Made by a program: the position numbers and the translations under genes
Shown here: in pieces, positions 1 to 8,339 of the stretch
Layout of the letters: the number at the start of each line of letters is the position of its first letter
Position numbering within the stretch: position 1 is the stretch's first letter
Assembly: GCA_038144955.1 (NCBI GenBank)
Contig: JAYQOT010000021.1
Coordinates: 1-36,533, forward strand
Direction of reading: 5' to 3'
DNA: 36,533 nucleotides
Source: Ga0077527 sp038144955
Lineage (GTDB): Bacteria > Pseudomonadota > Gammaproteobacteria > Burkholderiales > SG8-41
Notes under the pieces: generated by a model
The model's input: only the letters and a program-made list of their open reading frames with translations
Told to the model about the DNA's origin: nothing
The model's database searches: none

Positions 1-66
1 GGCATGGGCCGGCCCGGTCGAGATCAAGACCGCAACCGCTGCACAGACCTTCAATAAAGAAGCCAC
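1..66 (-). CDS. Start of an exported protein (cut by window edge)
   Basis: Only the first 22 codons are inside the window. Read from a GTG at 66-64 they give a short n-region, a hydrophobic stretch (VCAAVAVLIS) and a Pro-Ala-His-Ala end, which is a classic Sec signal peptide with an AxA-type cleavage site. A GGAAG lies about 9 bases upstream of the GTG, and a TACAAT (-10-like, 90-85) sits at a sensible distance. The frame is open upstream to the DUF3501 stop, so a CTG at 93 or the TTG at 54 are alternative starts. The mature protein cannot be identified. Confidence 0.4.
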   Translation of the reverse strand, partial: MASLLKVCAAVAVLISTGPAHA

Positions 67-120
67 AGACCGGAACTTCCGTAGATTGTACAGGATGAAC
101 CACCACTCCCCGCTACAGTC

Positions 121-702
121 TCAGGAAAGATCAGCGAGCAGGGAAGCGCGCATGCCCTCGGACAAGGCAGCCGTGGCGGAATAATTCGGATGATCAACGC
201 CGGACTTCAGGGCAGCCCCCTCGCGCAAGGCCTGCACCATCGTTGCATCCAGCTCGAACCGGAGGAAATGAACCGAAGAAGTTTTATCCGCATTTTCGCG
301 GTCAAGGTCCTCGTCGGCAATGGCATAAACCCGGTCTTTGCCATCCACCTGCATCCAAACCCTGTCCTCGATGCCGATCAGCCCTGCAAGTTTCTCCCGG
401 CGCTCGGTCTCGTCCGGATATTCGATCATCATCGTCGCCTTCCAGTTGCTGCCATCAGGGATCAGCGGGTTATAGGCTTCGAGTTCATCGACGATGCCCT
501 CTTCCTCGAAAATCCGCTCCGCTCTTAGCATTTCCTGGACCTGGTAGCGTATGGTCAGTTCATCCTCGAAGAGGAGCGTCAGGTTTTCCCCGAGTTGCAG
601 GGCGCGGTTTTTTTTGTGTGCCATGACCTTGGCACGGAACTCCGGGCGCGCCCTGGCATAAGCTTCGAGCGGCATCAGGCTGTCACGGGTAATCTGCGGC
701 AT
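121..702 (-). CDS. DUF3501 family protein
   Basis: This 193-residue cytoplasmic protein has no signal peptide or membrane segment. Its opening (MPQITRDSLMPLEAYARARP) and its acidic middle match my recollection of the DUF3501 family, which has no assigned biochemical role. I chose the ATG at 702 because GAGAGA precedes it at good spacing. A GTG at 714, whose GTGA overlaps the upstream stop, would add only MRDT. The gene directly follows the Fe-S oxidoreductase and is probably translationally coupled to it. With the rubrerythrin further upstream they form a trio that recurs in proteobacteria, so a role in handling peroxide or protecting Fe-S centres is inferred from context only. Confidence 0.85.
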   Translation of the reverse strand: MPQITRDSLMPLEAYARARPEFRAKVMAHKKNRALQLGENLTLLFEDELTIRYQVQEMLRAERIFEEEGIVDELEAYNPLIPDGSNWKATMMIEYPDETERREKLAGLIGIEDRVWMQVDGKDRVYAIADEDLDRENADKTSSVHFLRFELDATMVQALREGAALKSGVDHPNYSATAALSEGMRASLLADLS

Positions 703-710
703 GGTATCTC

Positions 711-2054
711 TCACAATCCGTAGGCAATGCGTATCAGGGTAATGGGGTGCTGTTTCTGGACGGCGCCCGCTGCGGTATCGCCTTCGCCCATACCCTGCTG
801 AATATGGCGACCGGCAATGGCGCAGTCTGAGCTGATGTAGTCAGGGGCGGCTTCACCCATCAGGCGAAACACCGGGCGGCCGATTTTCATCGATTGCTCG
901 AAATACTCGCTCTTCACCCCCCAGGTGCCGTCGTGGCCCGCGCAGCGCTCCACCGTGGTGACCTTGGTGTCCGGAATCATCTCCAGCAACTCGCGGGTCT
1001 TCTGCCCCATGTTCTGCACGCGCAGGTGACAGGGTATGTGGTACGAGACCTTGCCCAGAGGCTTGCTGAAGTTGTTTTTCAGCAAGCCGTCCTTGTGCCT
1101 CAGCACGAGATACTCGAACGGGTCGAACATCGCCTCGGCCACGGCCTTGACGTCGGCATCGTCCGGAAACATCAGCGGCAGTTCCTGCTTGAACATCAGC
1201 GTGCACGAAGGCACCGCGGTCAGGATGGCGTATCCGTCGCGGGCCAGCTTCGCCAGCACCGGGATATTGATGTCCTTGTTGCGCGCAACGGCGTCAAGAT
1301 CGCCCAGCTCCAGCTTGGGCATGCCGCAGCAGGCCTCCTTTTCCACCACGATCGCGGGAATTTCGTTGTGGGCGAGGATCTTGACCAGGTCGTGGCCAAT
1401 GCCGGGTTCGTTGTAGTTGACATAGCAGGTCGAAAATATCGCGACTTTGCCCGGCGTGCTCTTGCCATCCCTGACCTGGAACGAAGCATCGGGCGTCGCC
1501 GTAGAGCGGAATTTCGCGCTGTCGTATTCGGGCAGCACGCGGTCCTTGTGGATGCCTAGTACGCTGTCCATGACCTTGCGCAGCGGGGCCGCCTTGTTCG
1601 CAGCATTGACCATCTGCACGACGACGGGAATCGATGCCAGCTTGCCCAGCGCATCGGTGCTCGACAACAGTTTGTCGCGGAAACTGGTCTCCCCCTTGCG
1701 AAACTTCACCGCCTTCGCACGCAGCATCAGGTGCGGAAAATCCACATTCCATTCATGCGGCGGCACATAGGGACACTTGGTCATGTAACACATGTCGCAC
1801 AGGTAACAGCGATCGATGACTTCCCAGTAATCCTTCTTGGGAATGCCGTCTACTTCCAGCGTCGGGCTTTCATCGACCAGGTCAAACAGCTTGGGAAAAG
1901 CCGTGCACAGGTTCACGCAGCGGCGGCAGCCGTGGCAGATGTCGAATACGCGCTCAAGCTCGTGATTGAGCTTGCCCTCGTCATAGAAATCTGACGATTT
2001 CCAGTCGAGCGGGTGGCGGGTTGGAGCTTCCAGACTTCCTTCGCGTATGGTCAT
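711..2054 (-). CDS. GlpC/HdrB-like Fe-S oxidoreductase
   Basis: This 447-residue soluble protein resembles GlpC and heterodisulfide-reductase-type subunits. Cysteines 40, 43, 46, 50 and 83, 86, 89, 94 form two [4Fe-4S] ferredoxin-like motifs (CxxCxxCxxxC and CxxCxxCxxxxCP). The C-terminal half carries two CCG-type domains. The first has C210 and the CCG at 242-244. The second has C342 and C411, but reads CAG (371-373) where the family usually has CCG. There is no membrane anchor. It lies between rubrerythrin and DUF3501 and is a plausible electron donor for the rubrerythrin, which lacks its own rubredoxin domain. Although HdrC/HdrB-like, it is not the sHdr complex. It should not be named glpC because no glpA or glpB is nearby. 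Confidence 0.9.
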   Translation of the reverse strand: MTIREGSLEAPTRHPLDWKSSDFYDEGKLNHELERVFDICHGCRRCVNLCTAFPKLFDLVDESPTLEVDGIPKKDYWEVIDRCYLCDMCYMTKCPYVPPHEWNVDFPHLMLRAKAVKFRKGETSFRDKLLSSTDALGKLASIPVVVQMVNAANKAAPLRKVMDSVLGIHKDRVLPEYDSAKFRSTATPDASFQVRDGKSTPGKVAIFSTCYVNYNEPGIGHDLVKILAHNEIPAIVVEKEACCGMPKLELGDLDAVARNKDINIPVLAKLARDGYAILTAVPSCTLMFKQELPLMFPDDADVKAVAEAMFDPFEYLVLRHKDGLLKNNFSKPLGKVSYHIPCHLRVQNMGQKTRELLEMIPDTKVTTVERCAGHDGTWGVKSEYFEQSMKIGRPVFRLMGEAAPDYISSDCAIAGRHIQQGMGEGDTAAGAVQKQHPITLIRIAYGL

Positions 2055-2080
2055 GGGCGGAATTAACGATCAGTGGTCAC

Positions 2081-2113
2081 TGGAAAAGAAAGAGGCGCAA
2101 ACGCGCCTCTTTC
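2081..2113 (-). terminator. Intrinsic terminator after rubrerythrin
   Basis: A perfect 11-bp stem (2088-2098 with 2103-2113) encloses the loop AAAC and is followed on the minus strand by TTTTCC. It sits between the rubrerythrin stop and the Fe-S oxidoreductase start, so it should cap most rubrerythrin transcripts and let only part of them read into the downstream genes. Confidence 0.75.
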
Positions 2114-2137
2114 GTTGCCGTACATCGCAAACAAAAA

Positions 2138-2557
2138 TCAGTCCGAGAGGCCGTCCAGCGCTTTCTGGAAACGGTTGGCATGCGATCGCTCCGCTTTGGC
2201 CAGGGTTTCAAACCAGTCGGCGATTTCGCCGAAGCCTTCGTCGCGTGCGGTTTTTGCCATGCCCGGATACATGTCGGTGTACTCATGGGTTTCGCCGGCG
2301 ATGGCCGCTTTCAGGTTCTCGCGGGTGCGGCCGATCGGCAGATCGGTCGCCGGATCACCGCAGGCTTCCATGTATTCGAGATGTCCGTGGGCATGCCCGG
2401 TCTCACCCTCGGCCGTCGAACGGAATACGGCCGCCACGTCGTTCTGGCCTTCGACGTCTGCCTTGGCTGCGAAATAGAGATAGCGGCGGTTGGCCTGGGA
2501 TTCACCGGCGAAGGCCGCTTTCAGGTTGCCATGGGTCTTCGAGTTCTTGAGTTGCAT
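2138..2557 (-). CDS. Rubrerythrin, ferritin-like diiron protein
   Basis: This 139-residue four-helix protein has the full rubrerythrin ligand set: E19, E52-x2-H55, E89, E92 and E123-x2-H126. The spacing is almost that of the classical Desulfovibrio protein. The C-terminal rubredoxin domain is absent, so this is the short form that needs an outside electron donor. Rubrerythrins reduce hydrogen peroxide in the cytoplasm. The start has a very strong ribosome site (AAAAGGAG, 5 bases before ATG). The gene is first in a unit with the Fe-S oxidoreductase and DUF3501 and is followed by its own terminator, which suggests it is made in excess over them. Confidence 0.95.
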   Translation of the reverse strand: MQLKNSKTHGNLKAAFAGESQANRRYLYFAAKADVEGQNDVAAVFRSTAEGETGHAHGHLEYMEACGDPATDLPIGRTRENLKAAIAGETHEYTDMYPGMAKTARDEGFGEIADWFETLAKAERSHANRFQKALDGLSD

Positions 2558-2625
2558 AAAAACTCCTTTTAAATCAATTAATTAAATTGTTATCTGCCAC
2601 TCTGTCCTGCGGCAGATTGCAGGTT

Positions 2626-2640
2626 TTAGACTTAATCTAA
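2626..2640. promoter_or_regulatory. Inverted repeat upstream of rubrerythrin
   Basis: TTAGA-N5-TCTAA lies about 70 bases upstream of the rubrerythrin start in an AT-rich gap. A second pair, TCTGCC at 2593-2598 and GGCAGA at 2611-2616, lies nearer the gene. Either could be an operator. I do not recognise the regulator, and no convincing -35/-10 pair was found. Confidence 0.3.
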
Positions 2641-2714
2641 TCTGTAAGCGAAGTTTAGTATCTGGCCGGGGCGCCGTCAACTCTGGCGCACCCGATGACC
2701 GATGACTGGAGCAT

Positions 2715-3308
2715 TCAGCGAGCCAGCGCAGCCTCGATTTCGGCGAAGGTGCGAACCGCCGTGTCCGTGGCAATGGTCACCCCGAGCTGGCGCGCGATCT
2801 GGGTCGCCGAGAAAATTCCGCGCACCCGCTGTCGGCCACGCTCATCGCGATCGACCACCAGCGTATGCTGCCGCCCGGCTGCCTTCAGCGTGGTGACCAC
2901 GTGACCCACGCTGGCGGAACTGACATCGGCATATTCAAGCACCTGCAGTGCATCGCGTGGCGTCATGATGTCGCGCACCTGCACCTCGCTGCGCGGCACC
3001 CCGCGCTGCACGGCCACCTTGACCGGTTTCTCGCCCAGCACGTCATTGGCAGTTATGACGCCGTGTACCTTGCGGTCCTGATCAACTACCAGCAGCAGAC
3101 GCACACCGCGCTGGATCATGCGGTGATGTGCCTCATCAACGGAATCTCCAGCCAGTATGATCACTGCTGTAGTCCGGGTCAGATCGGTCATCACCTCGAC
3201 CGCGGAACTTTCGATCCGGACCTGTTCCGGTATTTTCTGGGTGGGTTGGGCATATCCCGAATCCGCTCCCAGCGACGCTGACTTCAAGGGCTGATATTCA
3301 CGCTTCAT
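2715..3308 (-). CDS. Two-CBS-domain protein
   Basis: This 197-residue soluble protein consists of a short N-terminal tail and two CBS domains, roughly residues 35-95 and 105-185. Typical strands are seen (VRLLLVVDQDRKVHGVITAND; HTLVVDRDERGRQRVRGIFSA). CBS pairs bind adenine nucleotides and act as regulatory modules, but no catalytic domain is attached, so the target is unknown. The ATG at 3308 is preferred because GGAGG stands 5 bases ahead. An earlier in-frame start at 3347 overlaps the rppH stop and has no such site. It lies just downstream of rppH on the same strand and may be cotranscribed. Confidence 0.9.
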   Translation of the reverse strand: MKREYQPLKSASLGADSGYAQPTQKIPEQVRIESSAVEVMTDLTRTTAVIILAGDSVDEAHHRMIQRGVRLLLVVDQDRKVHGVITANDVLGEKPVKVAVQRGVPRSEVQVRDIMTPRDALQVLEYADVSSASVGHVVTTLKAAGRQHTLVVDRDERGRQRVRGIFSATQIARQLGVTIATDTAVRTFAEIEAALAR

Positions 3309-3343
3309 GTTTACCTCCGCAAAAGCCGGTATTCCATTGCCGG

Positions 3344-3886
3344 TCAAACATCACGCTGAACCGCATCACGGCGCCCGCCGCCACGGGGCCTGCGGCGGTT
3401 ACGCCCCACTGTGCTGCGAATCAGGTAGCGGGACAATTCATTGAGCGCCTGTTCATAGACTGCGCGCTTGAATTCGATGACATCCTGGGTCACCGACCAG
3501 TAATCATTCCAGCGCCAGGCATCAAACTCGGGTTTTTCGGAAGCACGCAGGCAGACATCGCAGTCACGACCCACCAAACGCAGCAGGAACCAGATCTGTT
3601 TCTGGCCACGGTAATTGCCACGCCATTCCCGGCGCAGCCAGCGTTCTGGAACATCATAGCGCAGCCAGTCACGAGTCCGCCCCAGAACCTGGACATGCTC
3701 GGGTTTCAATCCGACCTCTTCGAACAACTCGCGGTACATCGCCGCCTCGGGACGCTCTCCGCCCTTGATGCCGCCCTGCGGAAACTGCCACGAGTGTTCG
3801 CGTACTCGCTTACCCCAGAAAACCTCGTTTTTGCCGTTGCATAAAACGATTCCAACGTTGGGGCGATAGCCATCTCTGTCGATCAT
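3344..3886 (-). CDS. rppH: RNA pyrophosphohydrolase RppH
   Basis: This 180-residue Nudix hydrolase removes pyrophosphate from the 5' end of triphosphorylated mRNA and so triggers RNase E-dependent decay. The Nudix box (G-x5-E-x7-REUxEExGU) is complete at residues 38-60, with REL and FEEVGL. The family opening MIDRDGYRPNVGIVLC is present, so the ATG at 3886 is preferred over one two codons upstream. GGGGA is well spaced for the former and too close for the latter. The C-terminal tail is rich in Arg and Gly, as in many proteobacterial RppH proteins. In many betaproteobacteria rppH is near proS, as here. Confidence 0.93.
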   Translation of the reverse strand: MIDRDGYRPNVGIVLCNGKNEVFWGKRVREHSWQFPQGGIKGGERPEAAMYRELFEEVGLKPEHVQVLGRTRDWLRYDVPERWLRREWRGNYRGQKQIWFLLRLVGRDCDVCLRASEKPEFDAWRWNDYWSVTQDVIEFKRAVYEQALNELSRYLIRSTVGRNRRRPRGGGRRDAVQRDV

Positions 3887-3958
3887 GGTCATCCCCGAAT
3901 GCGTTAAACATATGGCCTGATTTTTTCATAAATCCAGTGCCTTTGAAAGCCTGAAACC

Positions 3959-4747
3959 TCAGGCGTAGACCCCGTTATCGTCATGGCGGTTCATGGTCCG
4001 CAGACCGGCCACGAATTGGGGGAATTCAAGCCCGTATTGCTTTTCCAGCAACTCAGCGCGGTGCTCAAGGTCAACCCATCGGGATAAACCTGGCGGCGAG
4101 CCAAAGGCAAAGGCGATGACATTGCCCGGTTTGCGTGCTGGCAGACATAGCGTAGCGTCGGGAAAAGAAGACTCCATGCGCTTGAGGGTTTCGTTGAACT
4201 GTCGATCGCCGCTCCACAGGTTGACCACCAGAATCCCGTTCGCAGACAGACGCCGCCGGCAATTGTCATAGAACTCGCGGGTGGCCAGCTCCTCGACATG
4301 CGACTCAGCGTCATAGCCGTCGACCATGATCAGATCCGCGGCGCCACCGGGGCCCGCCATGTGCTCGGCGCCGTCACCAACGATGACGCGGAATCTGGCA
4401 CCGTCCTGCGGCACGTGAAAGCACTGGCGCGCAATCGCCACCACCTGCGGATCAATCTCGAGAACCCTGATATCGGTCGCGGGCATGTGGTGATGAATAA
4501 ATTTGGCAACAGACCCGCCGCCAAGGCCGACCATGACAACACTGCGCGGTTCCGCATTGAACAGCAGGAACGCCATCATTGAACGGGTATACGCCAGTTC
4601 CAGGTCGTTTGGACGGGCCAGCCGCATCGCGCTCTGCACGGTATCGCTGCCGATATGCAGCGAACGCACGCCGAATTTTTCGCTGACGTAAACGGTTTTG
4701 GCGTCTTCTGCGGGTTTGCGCAGACGCCACTTGGGAAGAAAACGCAT
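3959..4747 (-). CDS. Spermidine-synthase-like protein
   Basis: This 262-residue protein has a Rossmann methyltransferase fold of the spermine/spermidine synthase type. The SAM/dcSAM-binding loop (VMVGLGGGSVAKF), an acidic strand end (VLEIDPQVVAIARQ) and an IMVDGYDAE segment are visible. The N-terminal beta domain is short and the family GGGDG signature is altered to GLGGGS, so true polyamine synthesis is uncertain. No speD or other polyamine gene is nearby. The start is the ATG at 4747. The frame stays open far upstream, but that part is antisense to proS and not real. It is divergent from proS across 66 bases. Confidence 0.85.
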   Translation of the reverse strand: MRFLPKWRLRKPAEDAKTVYVSEKFGVRSLHIGSDTVQSAMRLARPNDLELAYTRSMMAFLLFNAEPRSVVMVGLGGGSVAKFIHHHMPATDIRVLEIDPQVVAIARQCFHVPQDGARFRVIVGDGAEHMAGPGGAADLIMVDGYDAESHVEELATREFYDNCRRRLSANGILVVNLWSGDRQFNETLKRMESSFPDATLCLPARKPGNVIAFAFGSPPGLSRWVDLEHRAELLEKQYGLEFPQFVAGLRTMNRHDDNGVYA

Positions 4748-4813
4748 GGGGTATGTGGATATGAAACCCGTAGGGTTCTGTAGAATAAGGGTTTTTCCGG
4801 AAGCAGAACAGGC

Positions 4814-6538
4814 ATGCGCGTCTCGCAATTTCTCATCTCCACCCTGAAGGAAGCACCCTCCGAAGCCGAGGTGGTCAGCCACAAGCTGATGCTTCGTGCC
4901 GGACTGATCAAGCGCCTGACCAGCGGCGTTTATACCTGGATGCCGCTCGGCCTGCGCGTGCTGCGCAGGGTCGAAAACATCATCCGCGAGGAGATGAACC
5001 GTGGCGGCGCCATCGAAATGCTGATGCCGGCAGTTCAGCCCGCCGAGCTGTGGCAGGAATCGACGCGCTGGGAACAATACGGACCGGAACTGCTGCGCAT
5101 CAAGGACCGGCACCAGCGCGACTTCTGCTTCGGCCCCACGCACGAGGAAGTCGTCAGCGACGTGGTTCGACGCGAAATCAAGAGCTACCGCCAGCTGCCG
5201 CTGAACCTCTACCAGATCCAGACCAAGTTCCGCGACGAAATCCGTCCCCGCTTCGGCGTGATGCGCGGCCGCGAGTTCGTGATGAAGGATGCCTATTCCT
5301 TTCACGTGAACTACGAGGACCTGCAGCGCGAATACCGCAACATGCATGACACCTACAGCCGGATATTCACCCGGCTGGGACTCAAATTCCGCGCGGTTGC
5401 CGCCGACACCGGCTCCATCGGCGGCACCGGATCGCACGAATTCCACGTCCTCGCCGATTCCGGCGAGGATGCCATCGCCTACTGTCCGCAGTCGGACTAT
5501 GCTGCGAACGTCGAGCTGGCCGAGGCAGTCGCCCCGCAGGTGCCGCGTCCCGCCGCCACCCAGTCTCTGCAGAAAGTGCATACGCCGCGCGTCAAAACCA
5601 TTGCCGAGTTGTGTGCCTTCCTCAAGGTGCCCGCAGAGCGCACCGTCAAGGCCGTGGTGGTCGATGGCGCCGACGGCCGGCCGCTGCTGCTGCTGGTGCG
5701 CGGCGACCATGAACTGAACCTGATCAAGGCCGGCAAGCTCGAGCAGGTGCGCCAGCCGGTGACCTTCTCGACACCCGAGGCCATCAAGGCCGCATTCGGC
5801 GCGGAACCGGGCTCGCTGGGCCCGGTGGGTTTTAAAGGCCAGGTCATTGCCGATCGCGCTGTAATGGCGATGGCGGATTTTGTCGTCGGCGCGAATGCCG
5901 ACGATCATCACTACACCGGCGCCAACATCGGCCGTGACTTCGCGGAACCGGCTGCTGCCGATATCCGCAATGTCGTAACCGGAGACCCGTCACCCGACGG
6001 CAAGGGCACGCTGGATATCTGCCGCGGCATCGAGGTAGGACACATCTTCCAGCTGCGCTCCAAGTATTCGAAGGCACTCAACCTCGCCTTCCTCGACGAC
6101 ACAGGCAAGTCGCAGATCATGGAAATGGGCTGCTACGGCATCGGTGTCACACGCATCGTTGCCGCCGCCATCGAGCAGAATCACGACGATCGCGGCATCA
6201 TATTTCCGGAGGCTATCGCGCCTTTCGATGTCGCCATCGTGCCCATCGGCTACCGCAAGAGCGCACAGGTCAAGGAAGCAGCAGACCGGCTGCACGCCGA
6301 TCTCGTTGCTGCCGGCATCGACGTGCTGCTGGACGACCGGGAGGAGCGTCCGGGCGTGATGTTCGCCGACATGGAACTCGTCGGCATTCCGCACCGCGTG
6401 GTCATCGGCGACCGCGGCCTCAAGGAAGGCCAGCTTGAATACAAGGGCCGGCGTGACGCCGAACCCCGCAACCTGCCCTTGACGGACGCACAAATATCAA
6501 TAAAATCAATGGTATGCGACCGCTCCTCGCAGGCCTGA
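4814..6538 (+). CDS. proS: Prolyl-tRNA synthetase
   Basis: This 574-residue class II aminoacyl-tRNA synthetase of the bacterial type is near the E. coli length. The opening MRVSQFLISTLKEAP, motif 2 region (FRDEIRPRFGVMRGREF), an insertion (editing) domain between about residues 230 and 390, motif 3 (MGCYGIGVTRIVAAAIEQ) and the C-terminal anticodon-binding domain are all present. It charges tRNA-Pro and can clear Ala-tRNA-Pro through the insertion domain. A GGAAG precedes the ATG. The 3' end overlaps the next gene by 25 bases, so the transglycosylase is probably coupled to it. Confidence 0.97.
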   Translation: MRVSQFLISTLKEAPSEAEVVSHKLMLRAGLIKRLTSGVYTWMPLGLRVLRRVENIIREEMNRGGAIEMLMPAVQPAELWQESTRWEQYGPELLRIKDRHQRDFCFGPTHEEVVSDVVRREIKSYRQLPLNLYQIQTKFRDEIRPRFGVMRGREFVMKDAYSFHVNYEDLQREYRNMHDTYSRIFTRLGLKFRAVAADTGSIGGTGSHEFHVLADSGEDAIAYCPQSDYAANVELAEAVAPQVPRPAATQSLQKVHTPRVKTIAELCAFLKVPAERTVKAVVVDGADGRPLLLLVRGDHELNLIKAGKLEQVRQPVTFSTPEAIKAAFGAEPGSLGPVGFKGQVIADRAVMAMADFVVGANADDHHYTGANIGRDFAEPAAADIRNVVTGDPSPDGKGTLDICRGIEVGHIFQLRSKYSKALNLAFLDDTGKSQIMEMGCYGIGVTRIVAAAIEQNHDDRGIIFPEAIAPFDVAIVPIGYRKSAQVKEAADRLHADLVAAGIDVLLDDREERPGVMFADMELVGIPHRVVIGDRGLKEGQLEYKGRRDAEPRNLPLTDAQISIKSMVCDRSSQA

Positions 6539-7137
6539 CCGGAATCTTCCTGATCGCTGCACCTGCGACCAGTTGGGGCGGTGCGCAAAAATACGAGCCG
6601 CTGTCCGCCAGCGTGCAGGCCACTCTGAACCGCGCGATCGCCGATCAGGCCGTGCCGGTGATCGCTTTCGATGATGAACAGGAAGCGCGGGCTTGGCTGA
6701 ACGCGATGTCGCCGCGGCTGGCCAGACGCATGCCGGAGCGGGTTGAACGCGAGGAATTCCTGCTGACCGTGCACTATGAAGCCAAGCGTGCGGGGCTGGA
6801 TCCGCAACTGGTACTGGGACTGATCCAGGTCGAAAGCGCATTCCGCAAATACGCAGTATCCAGTGCCGGCGCCCGTGGCTTCATGCAGGTGATGCCGTTC
6901 TGGGTCAAGCTGATCGGTGCGGCCGACCAGAATCTGTTCCACCTGCGCACCAACCTGCGCTTCGGCTGCGTGATCCTGCGTCACTACCTCGACATCGAAA
7001 ATGGCAACCTGTTCCGGGCACTGGGTCGTTACAACGGCAGTCTCGGCAAGGCGGAATACCCTGACCTCGTGCTGCGCGCCTGGCACGGCAACTGGCGCTA
7101 CACTCCGCCGGCGTCGCGCGCCGCGGCTTTACAGTAG
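6514..7137 (+). CDS. Lytic transglycosylase, SLT domain
   Basis: This 207-residue exported enzyme has an N-terminal signal peptide (residues 1-23, LAGLTGIFLIAAPATS) and a C-terminal SLT domain. The catalytic glutamate is E107 in IQVESAF, followed by SSAGARGFMQVMP and RYNGS, the usual Slt/MltC-type motifs. It cleaves peptidoglycan between MurNAc and GlcNAc to give anhydro products in the periplasm. The start overlaps the proS end by 25 bases in another frame. This placement after proS is common in betaproteobacteria. No lipobox is seen, so it is likely soluble in the periplasm. Confidence 0.88.
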   Translation: MRPLLAGLTGIFLIAAPATSWGGAQKYEPLSASVQATLNRAIADQAVPVIAFDDEQEARAWLNAMSPRLARRMPERVEREEFLLTVHYEAKRAGLDPQLVLGLIQVESAFRKYAVSSAGARGFMQVMPFWVKLIGAADQNLFHLRTNLRFGCVILRHYLDIENGNLFRALGRYNGSLGKAEYPDLVLRAWHGNWRYTPPASRAAALQ

Positions 7138-7163
7138 CCCCGCCTGCAGGCGAATCGCGATCC

Positions 7164-7754
7164 ATGCCGGAAATCCTGATTCTGTACTACAGTCATCACG
7201 GCGCAACCCGGGAAATGGCCAGTCTTGTTGCACGCGGCATCGAGCAGAGCGGTGCCGTCGCCCGGCTGCGCACCGTGCCGCGGGTATCGACGGTAAGCGA
7301 AGCTACCGAAAACGCCATACCGGATGCCGGTGCGCCGTACGCAGAACTGCATGATCTCGAGGAGTGTGCCGGACTCGCGATGGGATCCCCCACCCGCTTC
7401 GGCAACATGGCTGCACCGATGAAATATTTCTGGGATGGCACCTCTTCGCTGTGGCTGAAAGGCACCCTCGCCGGCAAGCCGGCGGCCGTATTCACGTCAA
7501 CGGCCAGTCTCCACGGCGGGCAGGAAACCACGCTGGTATCGATGATGCTGCCGCTGCTCCACCACGGCATGCTGATTGTCGGACTGCCTTACACTGCACC
7601 CGAACTGCTGACCACGGCCAGCGGCGGCACGCCGTACGGTCCCAGCCATCACGCCGGTGCAGCCGGCAACTTGCCGGTGACCGAACACGAGAAAAAACTC
7701 TGTCTCGCGCTCGGGAGGCGTCTGGCGGACATCGTGCTGCGACTCTCCCGGTGA
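7164..7754 (+). CDS. wrbA: NAD(P)H:quinone oxidoreductase, WrbA type
   Basis: This 196-residue flavodoxin-fold enzyme binds FMN and reduces quinones by two electrons, protecting against redox cycling. The N-terminal phosphate loop (YYSHHGATREMA), the block GSPTRFGNMAAPMKYFWD and the FTSTASLHGGQETT segment are WrbA hallmarks. The symbol is given for the family; strict orthology with E. coli wrbA is not proven. The stop overlaps the GTG of the DUF2069 gene (GTGA), and this gene pair is a common one in beta- and gammaproteobacteria. Confidence 0.9.
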   Translation: MPEILILYYSHHGATREMASLVARGIEQSGAVARLRTVPRVSTVSEATENAIPDAGAPYAELHDLEECAGLAMGSPTRFGNMAAPMKYFWDGTSSLWLKGTLAGKPAAVFTSTASLHGGQETTLVSMMLPLLHHGMLIVGLPYTAPELLTTASGGTPYGPSHHAGAAGNLPVTEHEKKLCLALGRRLADIVLRLSR

Positions 7755-8125
7755 CCGTCAGCGCCGCAGCCTGGCGGCGAGCTGCGTCTGCTAGCCTGAT
7801 CCTGCTGGCCGTTTTCTGTCTCGCCTGGGAACTCGTGCTGGCGCCGTTGCGCCCCGGCGGTTCCTGGCTGGCGCTGAAAGTCCTGCCCCTGCTGTGGATA
7901 ATGCCGGGCATCGTTCGCGGCAATGCCTACACCTACCGCCTGTCCACCATGCTCATCCTTGCTTATTTTGCGGAAGGCACGGTGAGGAGCTACACCGAAA
8001 GCGGAATGAGCGGCAGCCTGGCCGCGGCGGAAACCGTGCTGTCGGTCATATTCTTCATCGCCGCCATCGGCCATGTGCGCGCTGTGCGCACCGCTAAATC
8101 CGCAGCGCCCACAGCAACAGGGTGA
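7751..8125 (+). CDS. DUF2069 membrane protein
   Basis: This 124-residue inner-membrane protein has about four hydrophobic segments. The phrase ELVLAPLRPGGSWLALKVLP and the later YFAEGTVRSYTE match the DUF2069 family. Its function is unknown. The start is the GTG at 7751 that overlaps the wrbA stop; upstream in-frame codons lie inside wrbA and are not meaningful. Translation is probably coupled to wrbA. The last 32 bases overlap the convergent DUF2905 gene. Confidence 0.85.
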   Translation: MTVSAAAWRRAASASLILLAVFCLAWELVLAPLRPGGSWLALKVLPLLWIMPGIVRGNAYTYRLSTMLILAYFAEGTVRSYTESGMSGSLAAAETVLSVIFFIAAIGHVRAVRTAKSAAPTATG

Positions 8126-8294
8126 GCACCAGCGACAGGATCACGCTGGTGGCGACGGGAAAATGGAAGTCACGACCGCGGTGGCGCAGCCGCAGGTCGC
8201 CGGGCAGGCGGCCCAGTCCGATCTTCGCCAGCAGCGGCCCGGCGAGACCGAGCACCAACAGCACGACGGCCAGCGTCACCAGCCATTTCAGCAT
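8094..8294 (-). CDS. DUF2905 small membrane protein
   Basis: This 66-residue protein has two membrane helices joined by a basic loop containing GRLPGDLRLRHRGRDFHFP, the conserved centre of the DUF2905 family. Its function is unknown. It lies 45 bases downstream of leuA on the same strand and may be read through from it. Its 3' end overlaps the end of the convergent DUF2069 gene. Confidence 0.82.
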   Translation of the reverse strand: MLKWLVTLAVVLLVLGLAGPLLAKIGLGRLPGDLRLRHRGRDFHFPVATSVILSLVLTLLLWALRI

Positions 8295-8339
8295 CGCTGA
8301 TCCTGCGGCCGTCGAACCTGTGTCGTATGCGGATTAATT

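Noticed and set aside
711..2054. The Fe-S protein as a subunit of sHdr
   Set aside because: It has HdrC- and HdrB-like parts fused, lies 30 kb from the lipoate genes and is grouped with rubrerythrin and DUF3501.
4748..5911. Minus-strand frame extending the spermidine-synthase-like gene to 650 residues
   Set aside because: The additional part is antisense to proS and has no family likeness; the real start is at 4747.
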